Origin: Saccharum officinarum | Lineage: Eukaryota; Streptophyta; Magnoliopsida; Poales; Poaceae | NCBI GenBank assembly: GCA_020631735.1 | Contig: CM036170.1 | Coordinates: 69,827,737-69,891,736, forward strand | Reading direction: 5' to 3' | Length of the DNA stretch: 64,000 nt | Shown here: positions 1 through 10,899 of the stretch, piece by piece | How positions within the stretch are numbered: position 1 is the first letter of the stretch | Layout: every line of letters starts with the position of its first letter | Notes under the pieces: generated by a model | Told to the model about the DNA's origin: nothing | The model's database searches: none | What the model saw: only the letters and a program-made list of their open reading frames with translations | Made by a program: the position numbers and the translations under genes

Positions 1-1068
1 GTATACATTCTTGTGTCCGCTTTGCACACCATCAAGGTCTAGACGCGCAGATACAAATTCACTAGTCGCTCTGTTTAGACACCCGGTCCTCTAAACACTG
101 ACATCCGGTCTCATGTCATCCACCACTGCACGAGATGGCGGAGGATGCCGCCTGGTGGGGTACGGGTACCTCGATGACATGTTCCCTGGCAGCCACGGCT
201 TCGTGCACCTCACGCGGGGCCAGGCGACGCGCTTGCACGGACGCACCGCATCAGAGCATGACCTTCGCGGGCTCGGCGGCAGCCTCGCAGCCCTAGATAA
301 GGATGGCGTAGGAGTGCATGGATTTCGGTGGTTACGCGGATGTCGGCCTTGCCGAGCTCGGCTTTCAGTTTCGCATCGTCGGTGCGCTCAGGTTCCCCAC
401 GGGGATCTGCCCCACGGTCTGTGTCGGCGTCGAGGGGAGACTCCTGGAGGACCAAAGCAGCGGCGCCGCGCACCATCAGTTCTGCGAACCTGTTGGGCAT
501 CCACTCCGACTCCTCGGATGCCACTGATGACCCAGCGTGCTGAATGACACATACACCATTGAGTCCTCCAGCTTCGCATGGAACCACCACAAGCATTTGC
601 CCGTGTCCGGTGAGAGCCTGAGCCCGTGTCCGGTGAGAGCCTGATGTTGGCATCCCTCGTCGCACGTCCTTGCTGGCAAGTGTGACTGGTCGGATGAGTT
701 CATATGTGGAGATCGAGTGTTGCGAGCACACGATTGGCAAGCGGCATGCGCTAGCCTAGACGCGTGGTGCGTGGACCCGTACTCACCCGTATGCCGAATT
801 GGTCGCCGGCCTCTGCTCGTTGCGTCCATCGACTGCGCAAGACACGCATGCCGTCATGGCCCCCACTACTAGGACACCTCCCGCGTTGGAACCCGCCGCC
901 GCATCAAAGAAGTCAGAGAGCCACGCCGCGCTTGCCTTGCCGTTGGCCAGTGACCTCAACTTGAGCAGAGCCTCCGGCGGTAACTAGATAAGACGAGCGG
1001 AACGCACGTAGGCAGACAGCGTGCGCAGGGATGGTCCTACACGTAGCCGTGGCGGACTCCTGCCCACC
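1..1068. repeat. Retrotransposon-derived sequence: probable gypsy LTR end plus leader
   Basis: No convincing gene is seen. The first ~100 bases resemble the end of a gypsy LTR: a CTTGTGTxxxxTTTGCACACC block, then an 'attcactagtcg'-like block. A similar arrangement occurs at 37740-37830. The rest is GC-rich sequence with overlapping open frames on both strands that show no recognisable domain. The assignment to a particular element is an inference from the shared block and general appearance. Confidence 0.35.
600..644. repeat. Short tandem duplication
   Basis: Two copies of CCCGTGTCCGGTGAGAGCCT sit head to tail with a 23-base period. It is a simple local duplication inside retroelement-like DNA. 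Confidence 0.8.
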
Positions 1069-2357
1069 TGCGGCAGAACCGCTCAAATTAACACATTTTC
1101 GGAGGCACTTATCTACCACTAGACACTAAGTATCTCCGAAAATGAGCTATTTCAGACGGTTCCGTCAAGCACACCCAACGGGAGAACTCGAAACAATTCA
1201 CGTTTTACATCCAGAATCCAATAACAAGTACGAGCTTACAATACTTATCCATTTCATACAACATATAGTCTTAAAAATTATTTATTACAATACCAGAGTT
1301 CAGAGTGCGATAATTAAATAGTAGAATAAAAATAAAATACACATCTAGCGGAAGATACAAGGATCCGTCTGTGCCCACCGGAAAAATCCTCCACACAAGA
1401 ACTAGCTTCTCAAGGTGCACCTGCAACAAGGGTAAATAAACCCTAAGTACACAATATACTCGCAAGACTTACCTGACTAGGGAATATATATTTCTCGACT
1501 CTCAAGTAATATGACGGCTATATGGCTGGTGGGTTTCTTATTTGCAGAAGGCCATACTAAGAGTGTGTCCTTATTTTCTTAGATTATTAGCAATCATGAT
1601 TAGTTCATTATCCAACCATTCTATGTAAGCACATGTTCTACTTTTAAGTAAGGGTTGAGCAATCCGATTCCTTTCACCATCTTTTATATTCCATTTCTTA
1701 CTACGGTGCTAGATCATAGTCAAGTCGTACTGTCACGTAGAAACGGTGATTCGCGAATCAATGTAGCCTAGCTGGGTGCCCTGAAAAACACACACCTCGC
1801 TTGTACCCCAGGCACAAATAAGATCAACACATTCCACGTCGAGGGGTCCAGGTCCCCGTCCAAACTTGGACTCCAAGCCCTCACCCTTGTGGCGCGGCCT
1901 CAATGTGGTGCTTAGACCTCCACATATCCCCGCCTCCAATCAGTCGGTTCGGAAAGAGTTGGACCTCCACCTATCCCCGCCTCCAACCAATCGGTTCAGA
2001 AAGAGCTGGAACCCACGACAAGAGAGTAACGAGCCTTTCCGCTCCCATAAGCAAGTATGTGTTCGGGATAATAAGTCTGTGACCTGGCTAGAATCTACCG
2101 CAACGGACGGTTATCAATCGACACGGACAGGAAAAACAGTGCAACCAAGCCATGTCTCGTGGCCGCCAAACATAACTTGTTACACGCACCAATACCCATA
2201 TCATATCCCTGTCTGGTCACCATTTTCTCTTCTATCATTTTATCATGAGAGTTATAATAATAATAACCACCTATTGTGAGTAACGACAGGTTACTCACGC
2301 TACCGATAAACCTAAGCAAAGTAACTACGCGATCCTGCACTAGTAAGACTCATAAAT

Positions 2358-2360
<3 letters not shown>

Positions 2361-2429
<69 letters not shown>
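2361..2429. repeat. (TA)n microsatellite
   Basis: An uninterrupted TA run of about 34 units lies inside the minus-strand LTR. Confidence 0.97.
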
Positions 2430-2432
<3 letters not shown>

Positions 2433-2520
2433 TGTGGATATCATAAAATTCCTGCAACGTAAATACACAACATATATATATCATGATTATAAAAAATACG
2501 GGTTATGCACCAGGGCTTAC

Positions 2521-2649
2521 CTTGGATAGGCGTAGTGTCAGTCACTGGTGGCTCCGGGAACTCCTCCTGTACGAGTACCTCCTCGTACTCTTTGATCACC
2601 TCGTCATACTCCTGCTGCCCGATGGTCACGAACTCCACCAACTCGTTCT
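2521..2649 (-). other. Acidic mini-exon-like segment inside LTR
   Basis: On the minus strand a TAG acceptor-like site precedes a 129-nt open segment rich in Glu, Asp and Gln (it includes ENELVEFV and EEVLVQEEFPEPP), followed by an AAG|GTAAGC donor-like site. Equivalent segments are at 5734-5880, 16258-16404 and 23334-23405. In each, the acidic frame enters with one base borrowed from the previous exon, and each length is a multiple of three. Confidence 0.45.
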
Positions 2650-3267
2650 CTACATGCATACGATGATGAGGCAACATTTACTACTTAGGCAACAACTTTT
2701 AAACTTGGAATACCTCTACTAAACTACTAAGCTAGCTATCATCTTTATCAAGCCAAGCGCTAAGTTCACCCTAACAAGTGCTTAAATTTATACTTCCATA
2801 TAAAGTTTCTATCCATTTTATGCTTAATGGATATTTAACTACCCTAGCCAACAATCTATTTTGAAGCTACAAATTTACAGTAAGCACATAATAATACAAC
2901 AAAGCTACTGCAAAAATTTCATGATCAAAGCTATTACCAATTTGCCACAAAAATTCCAACAAATATTACCCTGATAATAGTAAGCATTTCCAAATGATTT
3001 AATAGTCCTTAGCAACAACACAGACATATATAAACTAACCACAATATTAGATAGATAACATTTTTAGGAACTCAACAAAATTTATTTCACAAATTTTGGA
3101 CACCTATGTGAATTGATATTAATTATCAAAGTTCAGCTCGAAAAATAAATATAAAACTATTCCTAATTTCTAATAAAAAGGGAAAACGAATCACCAGCGC
3201 GGCCCACCACGCGCGGCCCACGCGACTCGGCCCACGCACACTAGGCGGCCCATGCGGGGGAGCCCGC

Positions 3268-3469
3268 TGAAAGGTCCAAATGGCCAGAGAGGGGGTAAAT
3301 AGCTTATTTAAAATTCTACAAACTTTACTAAACAACAACTGTTAGCATAAAAGATGGCGACGCTAATCCTAGCACTAGCTCAACTATACTAAGCAAGACA
3401 TCTAAACAAATCTAGTGATCAAGACTATAATCTCTAATTCACACCAACAAAGCTAAGTCACTAAGCTAC
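3268..3469 (-). repeat. SIRE-type Copia solo LTR, first part
   Basis: It begins TGAAAGGTCCAAATGG, like the Copia LTR at 35580 (TGAAAGGATCAAGATGCC). It is interrupted after 202 bases by the chromovirus insertion and resumes at 17878. Immediately before it lies CCCGC (3263-3267), which recurs exactly after the other end (19753-19757) as a 5-bp target duplication. No internal region survives, so it is a solo LTR. Confidence 0.85.
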
Positions 3470-6400
3470 TGTAACACTCCGGTGTTACGCAAGCATTTGC
3501 ATTGCAAATCATGAGCATAACATGTCATGGCATTCATAATCATATGTGCTTAGGGTGTACCTTTAATAAACTAAAATTTTGGAAACTAGTATTGCTTAAC
3601 ATGTTGTGATAATGTAATAATAACATTCATCAAATTTGTGCAACGATAAATTTCATATCACTTATAATTATAAGGAAAATTTTTGGAGCCACTAAATCAC
3701 TCAAAGTTTTGTCAAAGATTTGTTTTAAAAATGTATTTGAAAATATTCAAAAATCCTCTCTAAATTAGCTTTTATTCTTCAATTCAAAATCTATTAGGAA
3801 TTTTTAGTTGGCCCCTTAATCAAAGTTGTAGAGAATTAAATTCTAAGCAACTTTTATTTTTTGGTCATTTTCAGAAAAGGTCCTTTTCTTGCTCAAAATG
3901 AGATTTGAAAACAATTATTTGAAATTATTTGAAAACATGAAAATGGAAATTTAATTTCTAACCTAAACAGGCCGCCGCCTCGCTTTCGGCCCGTTGGCCG
4001 AATCGGCCCGCGCCACCCCGCGCGCGCGCCGCCGCCTCGGCCCGGCCCGCGTCCGCTCGGCCCGGCCTGCCTCCGCGCCGCTCCTCCTCTTCCCGCTCGC
4101 CCCACGCCTCGCTGTCCACCGTGGCAGAGAGCTCCCACCGCGTGGCGTTCATGCGCCGTTGGAGCCGCCGCGCGTCGCCTCCGCTCTGCCCTCCTGCCAG
4201 CTCGAGCGCGCTCAAGTGCGCCTGCCCGAACCCTCCTCGCCCCCTCACTCGCACTCCCGCTCGTCATCCACTTCCCCTCTCCAAAACCGAGCGGGCGAGC
4301 GGCTCACCGCCGGGAGCTCCACCTCCGCTCCCCCGTTCTGACGTCGACCCTCCACCGCGACCAAATTCGTCTTGCACCAAGCTTCGCCACTCCCTTGCCT
4401 CCTCCGAACGAGCGCCACCATCGCCTTGCTCACTCCGGTAGGACACCAATTTGGCTTCCTCGCCGCGCCACCGTGACGGAGCCGCCGCGCTTGCGCTCCG
4501 GCCACCGTCGCCTCCGCTCCTCCCCATCTCTCTCAAACTGCTCGACGATGTTCACCGTGTCCCCGCGATAGTGTTGCGCGCCTCGCCTTGCTCTCTCGGG
4601 CACGGAAGCGGCCGTTGGCCGTCGGCCACCGCCACGCCGTCGCGGCTCCGAACGCCGACGAGGGCGCCCTATTTTTCCCCCGTCGGTCGTCGCTGGGCTG
4701 CGCCTGTGGGCCGCGCCCCGAGCAGGCCGGCTCGACCGTTCCCCCCGCGCGCGCGGTGCTAGGCCGAGAAAGGCCATGGGCCGGTTTACTTCCCCGGGCC
4801 GGCCCAGTTTTAAAAATAAAAATCGTTTTCTGTTTTCTTTTATTATTCATGATGAAAAATATTGTGGAAAATGTTTTTGTATTCATTTGAGCTCCAAAAA
4901 TTATGAAATAAATTTCTAGGGATTCATTGGAACCAGATCTACAATCTAAAAATATTGCATGTCATTTTTGGAATACTTTTCTGTAGAGCTTTAATTAATC
5001 CTTGATATTGCTGATATCTTGTAAAATGGCTAGTAAATCCTATATGCATCAGAAAAAAAATATGATTTCAAGTTTGTTAATCTTCTTATATCATGTACTT
5101 CCTAGGAAAAATATGTTTCATGCATGTGCTGTGGAAAATGTTGAGGTGTAGTTCAAGTGCCTTTAATGGCTGATTTTTGTTATTTTTGCTAGAGAGCAAA
5201 CTTTGTGTAAAACATGCATGTGATAATTTTTGTACAGTCATAGTATGCTATGAAGAACCTAGGAAAAATATTAATTCTGTTGTTTGACACTTTTCATAGT
5301 ACAAAGTAATTTCATGCTCATTTTTATGCCATAGCTTGTCATTTTTGTATAGGATAGTTTACTTATCCAAATGCCATGAAATTTTTATGGTAGTCTGTTT
5401 AGAGTAGTATTATGCTACTGTAATTTTCTTAGATTTTTAGGAGCATCAGAAATATATGTTGCTATTCAAACCTATTATTATTACTTAGGGTTTAAGCAAG
5501 TGTTGCTTTAAGTGTGATTAAGAAATTAGTAAAGCTTTGGTGTATCTTTGAAGCATTTCATAAGATAGGTTAACTTAACATAATAGTAGTAGAAGAGAAT
5601 GCAGTAGATGACATGTGCTTGTAGTGTATAGTTTCTTGGATGATGTTGACTACCTTGCATTTCAACATATTCATTGCATTCATCTCCTTCGATGCACGCT
5701 TGCATAATCACTTACGCGCATTGCATCATACATGATCGCAAACCGAGAACCCAGTCGTCTTACCCGAGGAGCCAGAGGAGCAGATCGAGGTGCAGCAGCA
5801 GGAGGTGACAGAAGCCGAAGAAGAGGTCGGTGAAGATCTCCCGGAGTGCCCCGATCACCGTCCGAGTTCCTTCGAGAGAGGCAAGCCCCGGAGCATTTCT
5901 CTCCCGGTTTGCAAATAATTTATTATTAACTTTACTTAATTTGATGCATTACGTTTAGGAGTTGTTTGCAAACGTTGCTGCATTATACCTTGCTTACCTT
6001 TGTTATACTATATCCTTGTTACCCTGGTATCCGCAGTCGAGTCAATGCTTAGCTGGCTTAGACCGGTAGAAGTCGGGTGATTTCCTGTCACCTGCGAGCT
6101 ATAGGTGGTTACCTGGATCTGCTTGGATGACTATGAAGTCATGGTATAACTAAGTGTGAAATGAATTTGAGACCGGGCGGAAACTTGCAGGGTTTCGGAC
6201 TGTAGTGTTTTCCGTCTGTGTCGATTAAGGACCGTCCGTTGTTGTCCCTCGGGTCATGTTGAACGCATGCCTCACATTTAGCTGGCCGGATAAAGTACCT
6301 TCCGACCGCGAAACTGGGAGATTATTCGGGCCGAGTGAATTGCCCGCAACGCACTGTACCGGAGCAGTAGTGGCAGGATACGGGGGCGCGATGATAAGGC

Positions 6401-7352
6401 CAAAGAGCAGTCGGGCGGCCCCCGGGTACAAGTGGTTCCTGGCAAGCTCGCGACTTTACCTGAATGGTTGACTCGGCGACCAACACCTCACTTTAGCGGG
6501 TGAGTGAGGTTTGTGTGAGGAATAACTTACCAGCTGGTTAATAATCGATTCGAATCGCCATCGTTCACTGGATAGTGAACACTTGACTTGAGCTACTTCA
6601 TCGTAGTAATATTGATGGAACACTTGGACAGTTATATGAATTATGACATAATGGAAGTTGTTAATGATCATTGGTTATCATTACCTGATTAATTAAATGT
6701 TACTTTAGTACAGGTGCAAATGTAGTTGACAGGTTAATAAAGAATTAACTTGATGCAAAGCTTTTGTAAAGGTTTTCCTAAATGCTAAAAATGCCTTTTG
6801 CAAATGAGTCAGCTATCCCACCAGAAAGCCTATCATGATTCCTTGGTGTCTCTTATTTCTGGTTTATGACGGGTAAGTCTAGCTGAGTACCTTCTCGTAC
6901 TCAGGGCTTTGTTCCCACTTGTTGCAGATGGACAGATGTACTATGGCTATTGTATCAACTGTCTCTATCCTGCGATGGGCGAAGCATAGGACCATGGGCA
7001 ATGGTCATTCGTTACTTCTCGTCTGATGCTTTTGCTGGAGATGATCACAAGCTGGCACTTTATTCCAAAATGTTGTGTGTGTGCGTGATTTGAACTACCG
7101 CTTCCGCTACTTTTATTCAAACCTGGTTTGTAATAACTATGTTTAAACTCCGATGTATTTTATGCCGCGAACATTTATGTAACTTATGATGGTAACCGTT
7201 AAACTTAGTACGATCTTGGCTGTTATGTGAAATGGTTTGAAATCCGTCGAGATTTCACGGACTACCGGGTTATACGGGCTTAAGTTTGTTAAATTGTCCT
7301 TCCGTTGGATGATTTCCTACTTAATCTCGTATAATTGGGCGGTTCTGTTACA
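3470..7352 (+). repeat. 5' LTR of chromovirus
   Basis: 3883 bp, beginning TGTAACACTCCGGTGTTACG and ending GGCGGTTCTGTTACA. AT-rich ends enclose a very GC-rich block (about 3970-4790). Many open frames cross that block on both strands; none has a recognisable domain. The downstream half holds intron-like motifs, including GTAAGT at 6873 and TTGTTGCAG|ATGG at 6919-6931, and the acidic mini-exon. Confidence 0.95.
5734..5880 (+). other. Acidic mini-exon-like segment in 5' LTR
   Basis: A 147-nt open segment rich in Glu and Gln (contains EEPEEQIEVQQQEV), ending before GCAAGC, a GC-type donor-like site. In this copy the acceptor AG seen in the 3' LTR is changed (CATACATG here, CATACAGG there), so splicing into it may be lost. 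Confidence 0.45.
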
Positions 7353-8141
7353 GCTGGCATCGGAGCATGGTTTAGCGTGATTACTGTTCATAAGTGTATT
7401 TAAAACAAAATTCTATTTAAAAAGTGTGATTTTAAAACTAAATGTGTGCCAGTGGTCATATCCTGTATGCCCAGTTAAGGACTCTAGGTGGCTATTTAAG
7501 TACTAACTTGGGGTTCTTGCACCATATTTCTCTTTCGTTGCTCATACGGCGTGATATTGTATGAGTGCCACTTAATTGAGTGGTAATGTATGGATCAGTT
7601 ACCTCTACGCTTTGGTAAGTGTGAGCTGTGAGAGCATGATCGGATACACCGCCGATCTAGGGAGAGTGTTTTATATGATACTAGAATAATTACATGTTGT
7701 ACACATGTTTTTATGAAAGTATCGCATGTGTGGGTGTTCCGTCCGTTGAGGCGATGCCGTCAATAGGACGATGTGTTTGGGTAGTTACTACCGTTGTACA
7801 CGCATCTGGGGATTCGTGTAGAGCGTGTAGGTAGATTTACTGCTTTCATGCATTCATGGGGAATGGGCTGAAATGAATTTTCTGCAGGTACATAACAGCG
7901 TTTATCGTGTAGATCGAATTAGTTACGTATATGAGAGATCGTTTGTATGCCACCGAATTCATCGTTAGATGTCTTTATTTTCTAAGTTTGTGAGAACGTA
8001 AGACTCGCGCATGCATCATATTGCCTGTGCATTTCATTCATAACCTGCATTCCTTCCCTTATAAAAGGATTATCCCAGTTTGATAAAAGTGACATCAACT
8101 TAAAATATGTCTCACCGGGTAATTTAAAACTTGTGCTACAG
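7353..8141 (+). other. Leader with primer binding site
   Basis: Two bases after the LTR, TGGCATCGGAGC (7355-7366) matches the plant initiator-Met tRNA primer site TGGTATCAGAGC at 10 of 12 positions. The rest of the 789-base leader has no substantial open frame. It ends in a splice-acceptor-like sequence, TTGTGCTACAG, directly abutting the ATG of the next ORF. Confidence 0.8.
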
Positions 8142-9134
8142 ATGGCCCGCACGAAGAAGACTGCCCGTAAGTCCACTGGTGGAAGAGCACCACGTCACCA
8201 GATGGCCCCGCGGGAGCGCCGCAGCACGGACACTTTTCTAAGTGAGTTTGGCATGCCCACCTTGCTTTGGAGAGTGCTCCATGATGTGGGGTACCCAGAG
8301 GGTCAAGAGCCGGTGTACTCCTGGAATGAGAGCCAGTTAGCTGAGGATGGACTTGCAATAGTGGAAATCACCGTCCCTGCCCTTGGTGATGCGCCAGAAT
8401 GGGCTGGTTGGCATTTGGAGTTTGAAGGACGCACTCCAGTTGAGGGTGCAGAGGGTGCAGCCTTTCACGTCATCCGAGACATAATGAGCAGGTTTCCTAA
8501 TGAGTTGGCAGCAGCTTTGGCAGGTACCTTCCCGAGAGATGATCCTCGTGATGCCATTTGGGTGCAGCCGCAAGGTAGTGCCTTGGTCAGAGGCCCAAGT
8601 GAAGGACAGGCTAGCGACAACCACACGATGAGTGCCATGTATGCAGCCATCAAAGCATACCAGGGTCTTGAGAATACCTATTGGACCTTGACTGGTCTGA
8701 GAGGTAATGATCGGCTTGAAGCAAGGAAGCAGAAGAAGAAGCAAGCACGTGCTATAGCTAGCTTGCAGGAGCAGTTGGCCGACATGAGCTTACAGCGAGA
8801 CCGGGCTCTCGAGAGAGGTGAGAGTGCTATGCAGCGGGTACAGACGTTGACTCAGGCCAACAGAAATGCAGACCGCATGATGGGACAGCTAGTGCAGGAA
8901 AGGAATGAAGCCTGGAACGAGAGGGACCTTCTCAGGCAAAGGGTCGAGGAGCTAGAAGGGTATAATGCCAACTTGCATGAAGAGTTTCATGCCCTCTACA
9001 ACGGGATAGGCCCGTATGCTCCTCCGGACGCCGCCCAGATGGACGTCGACGACGACGCCCTACTGATGGTAGCAATGGTGACGCCTCCGACCTCGACGAC
9101 GGCCCCGAGGAGTAGGCTAGTTGCCTTGCGTTAG
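8142..9134 (+). CDS. Extra retrotransposon ORF with histone H3-tail mimic and coiled coil
   Basis: A 330-residue protein. Residues 2-20 read ARTKKTARKSTGGRAPRHQ, almost the histone H3 tail (ARTKQTARKSTGGKAPRKQ). Positions equivalent to R2, K4, R8, K9, S10 and T11 are kept; K14 and K18 are replaced by R and H; the K27 region is absent. After residue ~22 there is no histone fold. Residues ~30-185 form a domain I do not recognise, 190-285 a charged heptad-like coiled coil, and the C-terminus is acidic (DVDDD). The ATG at 8142 is the first in frame, and a Met-Ala start should expose Ala1 as in real H3. It lies between the leader and gag on the same strand. I infer that the tail may be read or modified by H3K4/K9 enzymes or bound by the element's own chromodomain. 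The function is unproven. Confidence 0.88.
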   Translation: MARTKKTARKSTGGRAPRHQMAPRERRSTDTFLSEFGMPTLLWRVLHDVGYPEGQEPVYSWNESQLAEDGLAIVEITVPALGDAPEWAGWHLEFEGRTPVEGAEGAAFHVIRDIMSRFPNELAAALAGTFPRDDPRDAIWVQPQGSALVRGPSEGQASDNHTMSAMYAAIKAYQGLENTYWTLTGLRGNDRLEARKQKKKQARAIASLQEQLADMSLQRDRALERGESAMQRVQTLTQANRNADRMMGQLVQERNEAWNERDLLRQRVEELEGYNANLHEEFHALYNGIGPYAPPDAAQMDVDDDALLMVAMVTPPTSTTAPRSRLVALR

Positions 9135-9466
9135 TGATAGGCTTTGTCGCGATGGCCTTCTTTTGGTTTCCATGTATCGTGTTGTATCCTGTTCGATCTT
9201 GAGACTGGCGATCTTTTGGATCTTGTATGCGATGCTCGAACGCATAAAAGTCCAGTGTATGTATGCTGGCAACGTGGTTGTATGGAACGCGATGTTGCAT
9301 TCGAAGTAATTTGATTAGTGATGTTGTTTTAATTGGAATGTGATTATTGTGCCTCTGTTTTATTGCATGACTTGTTCTCTCCAATAAATTCAGTATGGCA
9401 TGATTGTTCATTCGAATACAATTACTACCACTTCGCTCAATTATTACTTGTTGCTGAAATATGCAG

Positions 9467-10897
9467 ATGGCAAACACTCGCCGTGCCACGTATGAGGCCG
9501 CTGAAACTGGTGGCAACGGTGCAGGGGCTGGTGGGGGTGGTGCAAACAACGTCAATCACCAGGAGCCACAGCCAGAGCCACAATTGCCCCCTCCTCCACC
9601 GCTCACTGCAGAGGTATTCTTCGCACAGTTCCTTGGAAGCCAGCGCAACGCCGAGCAGTCACAAAGGAATATGGAAGATTTTCTGCGTACCATCGCTGAA
9701 AATGTTCAGAGAGGAAATAATCAAGGTGGTGGCCATGGGGTGAACCAGTACAGCAATTTCAAGGATTTCATGGATACTAGGCCACCTATTTTCAAGGAAG
9801 CAGCAGAGCCACTCGACGCTGAAGAATGGATCAACACTATGGAAGATAAGTTCCGTGTGTTGAGACTGACAGAAGTTCTGAAAACAGAATATGCTGCACA
9901 TCAGTTACAGGGACCGGCAGGAATGTGGTGGAAGCATCACCGCACCACCTTTCCTCCCAATGCCCAGATTACTTGGAGAGAATTCACTGAAGCGTTTAGG
10001 GGAGTTTATATTCCCCCAGGGTTGGTTGAGATGAAGCTCGGAGAGTTCTTGGCCTTAAATCAGGGTACCAAGACTGTAACACAGTATTTGCATGCATTTA
10101 ACAACTTGTGCCGCTATGCTCCAGACATGGTCGACACAGATGCAAAGAGAATTGCTAGTTTCAAGAGAGGGTTAAGTCCGAAGATGATGAAGCATGTGGG
10201 TACCAATACCCGCGCCAGGTTCAATGACTTTGTCAGTGATTGTTTGAAACAAGAAAAGAACAACAACGCCTACACTGCATCCAAGAATCGCAAGAGGGTG
10301 TTTGAGTCAGGACCATCACAGTCCAGAGTTGTCACTGCAAATCGTCTTTCTTATCGTCCGTCCGCACCTGGTGCAAGGTTCAGGCCTCCACAGCATAAAA
10401 CTCAGAACTACAAGGGACCACAGAAGCCGTACAAGATGGCCGTGCCGCCAGCAAAGATCACCGCAGCTGCAGAACAAAGCAACTCCAAGGGAGCAATAGG
10501 ATCTGCTGGTACAGTGAAGGGGCCCTGCTACAATTGTGGTCAGCCAGGCCACTTTTCAAAGTTCTGCCCTTATCCGCCTAGAAAGAAGCAACAGACTTAC
10601 ACTGCCCGTGTACACCATACCACCGTTGATGAGATTCCTGAAGGAGAACCTGTAACTGCCGGTAAGTTTCTTGTTAACCATCACCCTGCAGTTGTTCTAT
10701 TTGATTCTGGATCCTCGCATTCTTTTATGAGTCAAGCATTTGCACGGAAGCATGAACAACTATGCACAGAATTGAGTTATGGTTATCGTATAAGTTCAGC
10801 CGGGGCTGATGTGTTAACCAATAAGATGGTTAGAGGGGCAACCCTTGAGTTAGATAGTCGGAAGTTTCGAGTGAACCTGATAGTTATGCCGGACTAG
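9467..10897 (+). CDS. gag: Gag plus start of aspartic protease
   Basis: 476 residues from ATG 9467, which directly follows an acceptor-like ATATGCAG. The order is a low-complexity Pro/Gln-rich N-terminus, the retrotransposon gag core (with motifs such as [11 protein letters not shown] and GMWWKHH, residues ~100-270), a basic linker, and a CCHC zinc knuckle [14 protein letters not shown] at 354-367. The protease active site DSGSS is at ~413. The frame ends at a TAG at 10895, before the second half of the protease, which continues in another frame in the pol ORF. Gag forms the cytoplasmic particle that packages element RNA. Confidence 0.93.
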   Translation: MANTRRATYEAAETGGNGAGAGGGGANNVNHQEPQPEPQLPPPPPLTAEVFFAQFLGSQRNAEQSQRNMEDFLRTIAENVQRGNNQGGGHGVNQYSNFKDFMDTRPPIFKEAAEPLDAEEWINTMEDKFRVLRLTEVLKTEYAAHQLQGPAGMWWKHHRTTFPPNAQITWREFTEAFRGVYIPPGLVEMKLGEFLALNQGTKTVTQYLHAFNNLCRYAPDMVDTDAKRIASFKRGLSPKMMKHVGTNTRARFNDFVSDCLKQEKNNNAYTASKNRKRVFESGPSQSRVVTANRLSYRPSAPGARFRPPQHKTQNYKGPQKPYKMAVPPAKITAAAEQSNSKGAIGSAGTVKGPCYNCGQPGHFSKFCPYPPRKKQQTYTARVHHTTVDEIPEGEPVTAGKFLVNHHPAVVLFDSGSSHSFMSQAFARKHEQLCTELSYGYRISSAGADVLTNKMVRGATLELDSRKFRVNLIVMPD

Positions 10898-10899
10898 TT

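Larger units (their letters stand above)
1069..3267 (-). repeat. Minus-strand chromovirus-type LTR, 3' part
   Basis: Read on the minus strand this segment aligns block by block with the downstream half of the 3.9-kb LTRs at 3470 and 13985. Shared blocks are a GTGTCGATT...CCGTCCGTTG block near 2110-2130, a GTAAGTCT...TTGTTGCAG intron-like block near 1430-1475, and an ending like GCGGTTCTG. It continues at 19753-21514. Together the two parts are about 3.96 kb, close to the LTR length of the intact element. The left boundary (1069) is approximate, no matching target duplication was found, and no primer binding site follows it, so it is probably a solo or truncated LTR. Confidence 0.65.

Noticed and set aside
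599..644. CRISPR-like repeats
   Set aside because: Only two adjacent copies without spacers in a plant nuclear sequence.
3893..4890. Long open frames on both strands in the GC-rich LTR block (also 14408-15415)
   Set aside because: They are Arg/Ala/Pro-rich frames in all phases with no domain, and they arise from base composition within the LTR.
8133..8210. A true histone H3 gene
   Set aside because: Similarity stops after about 20 residues, no histone fold follows, and the ORF lies between an LTR leader and gag.
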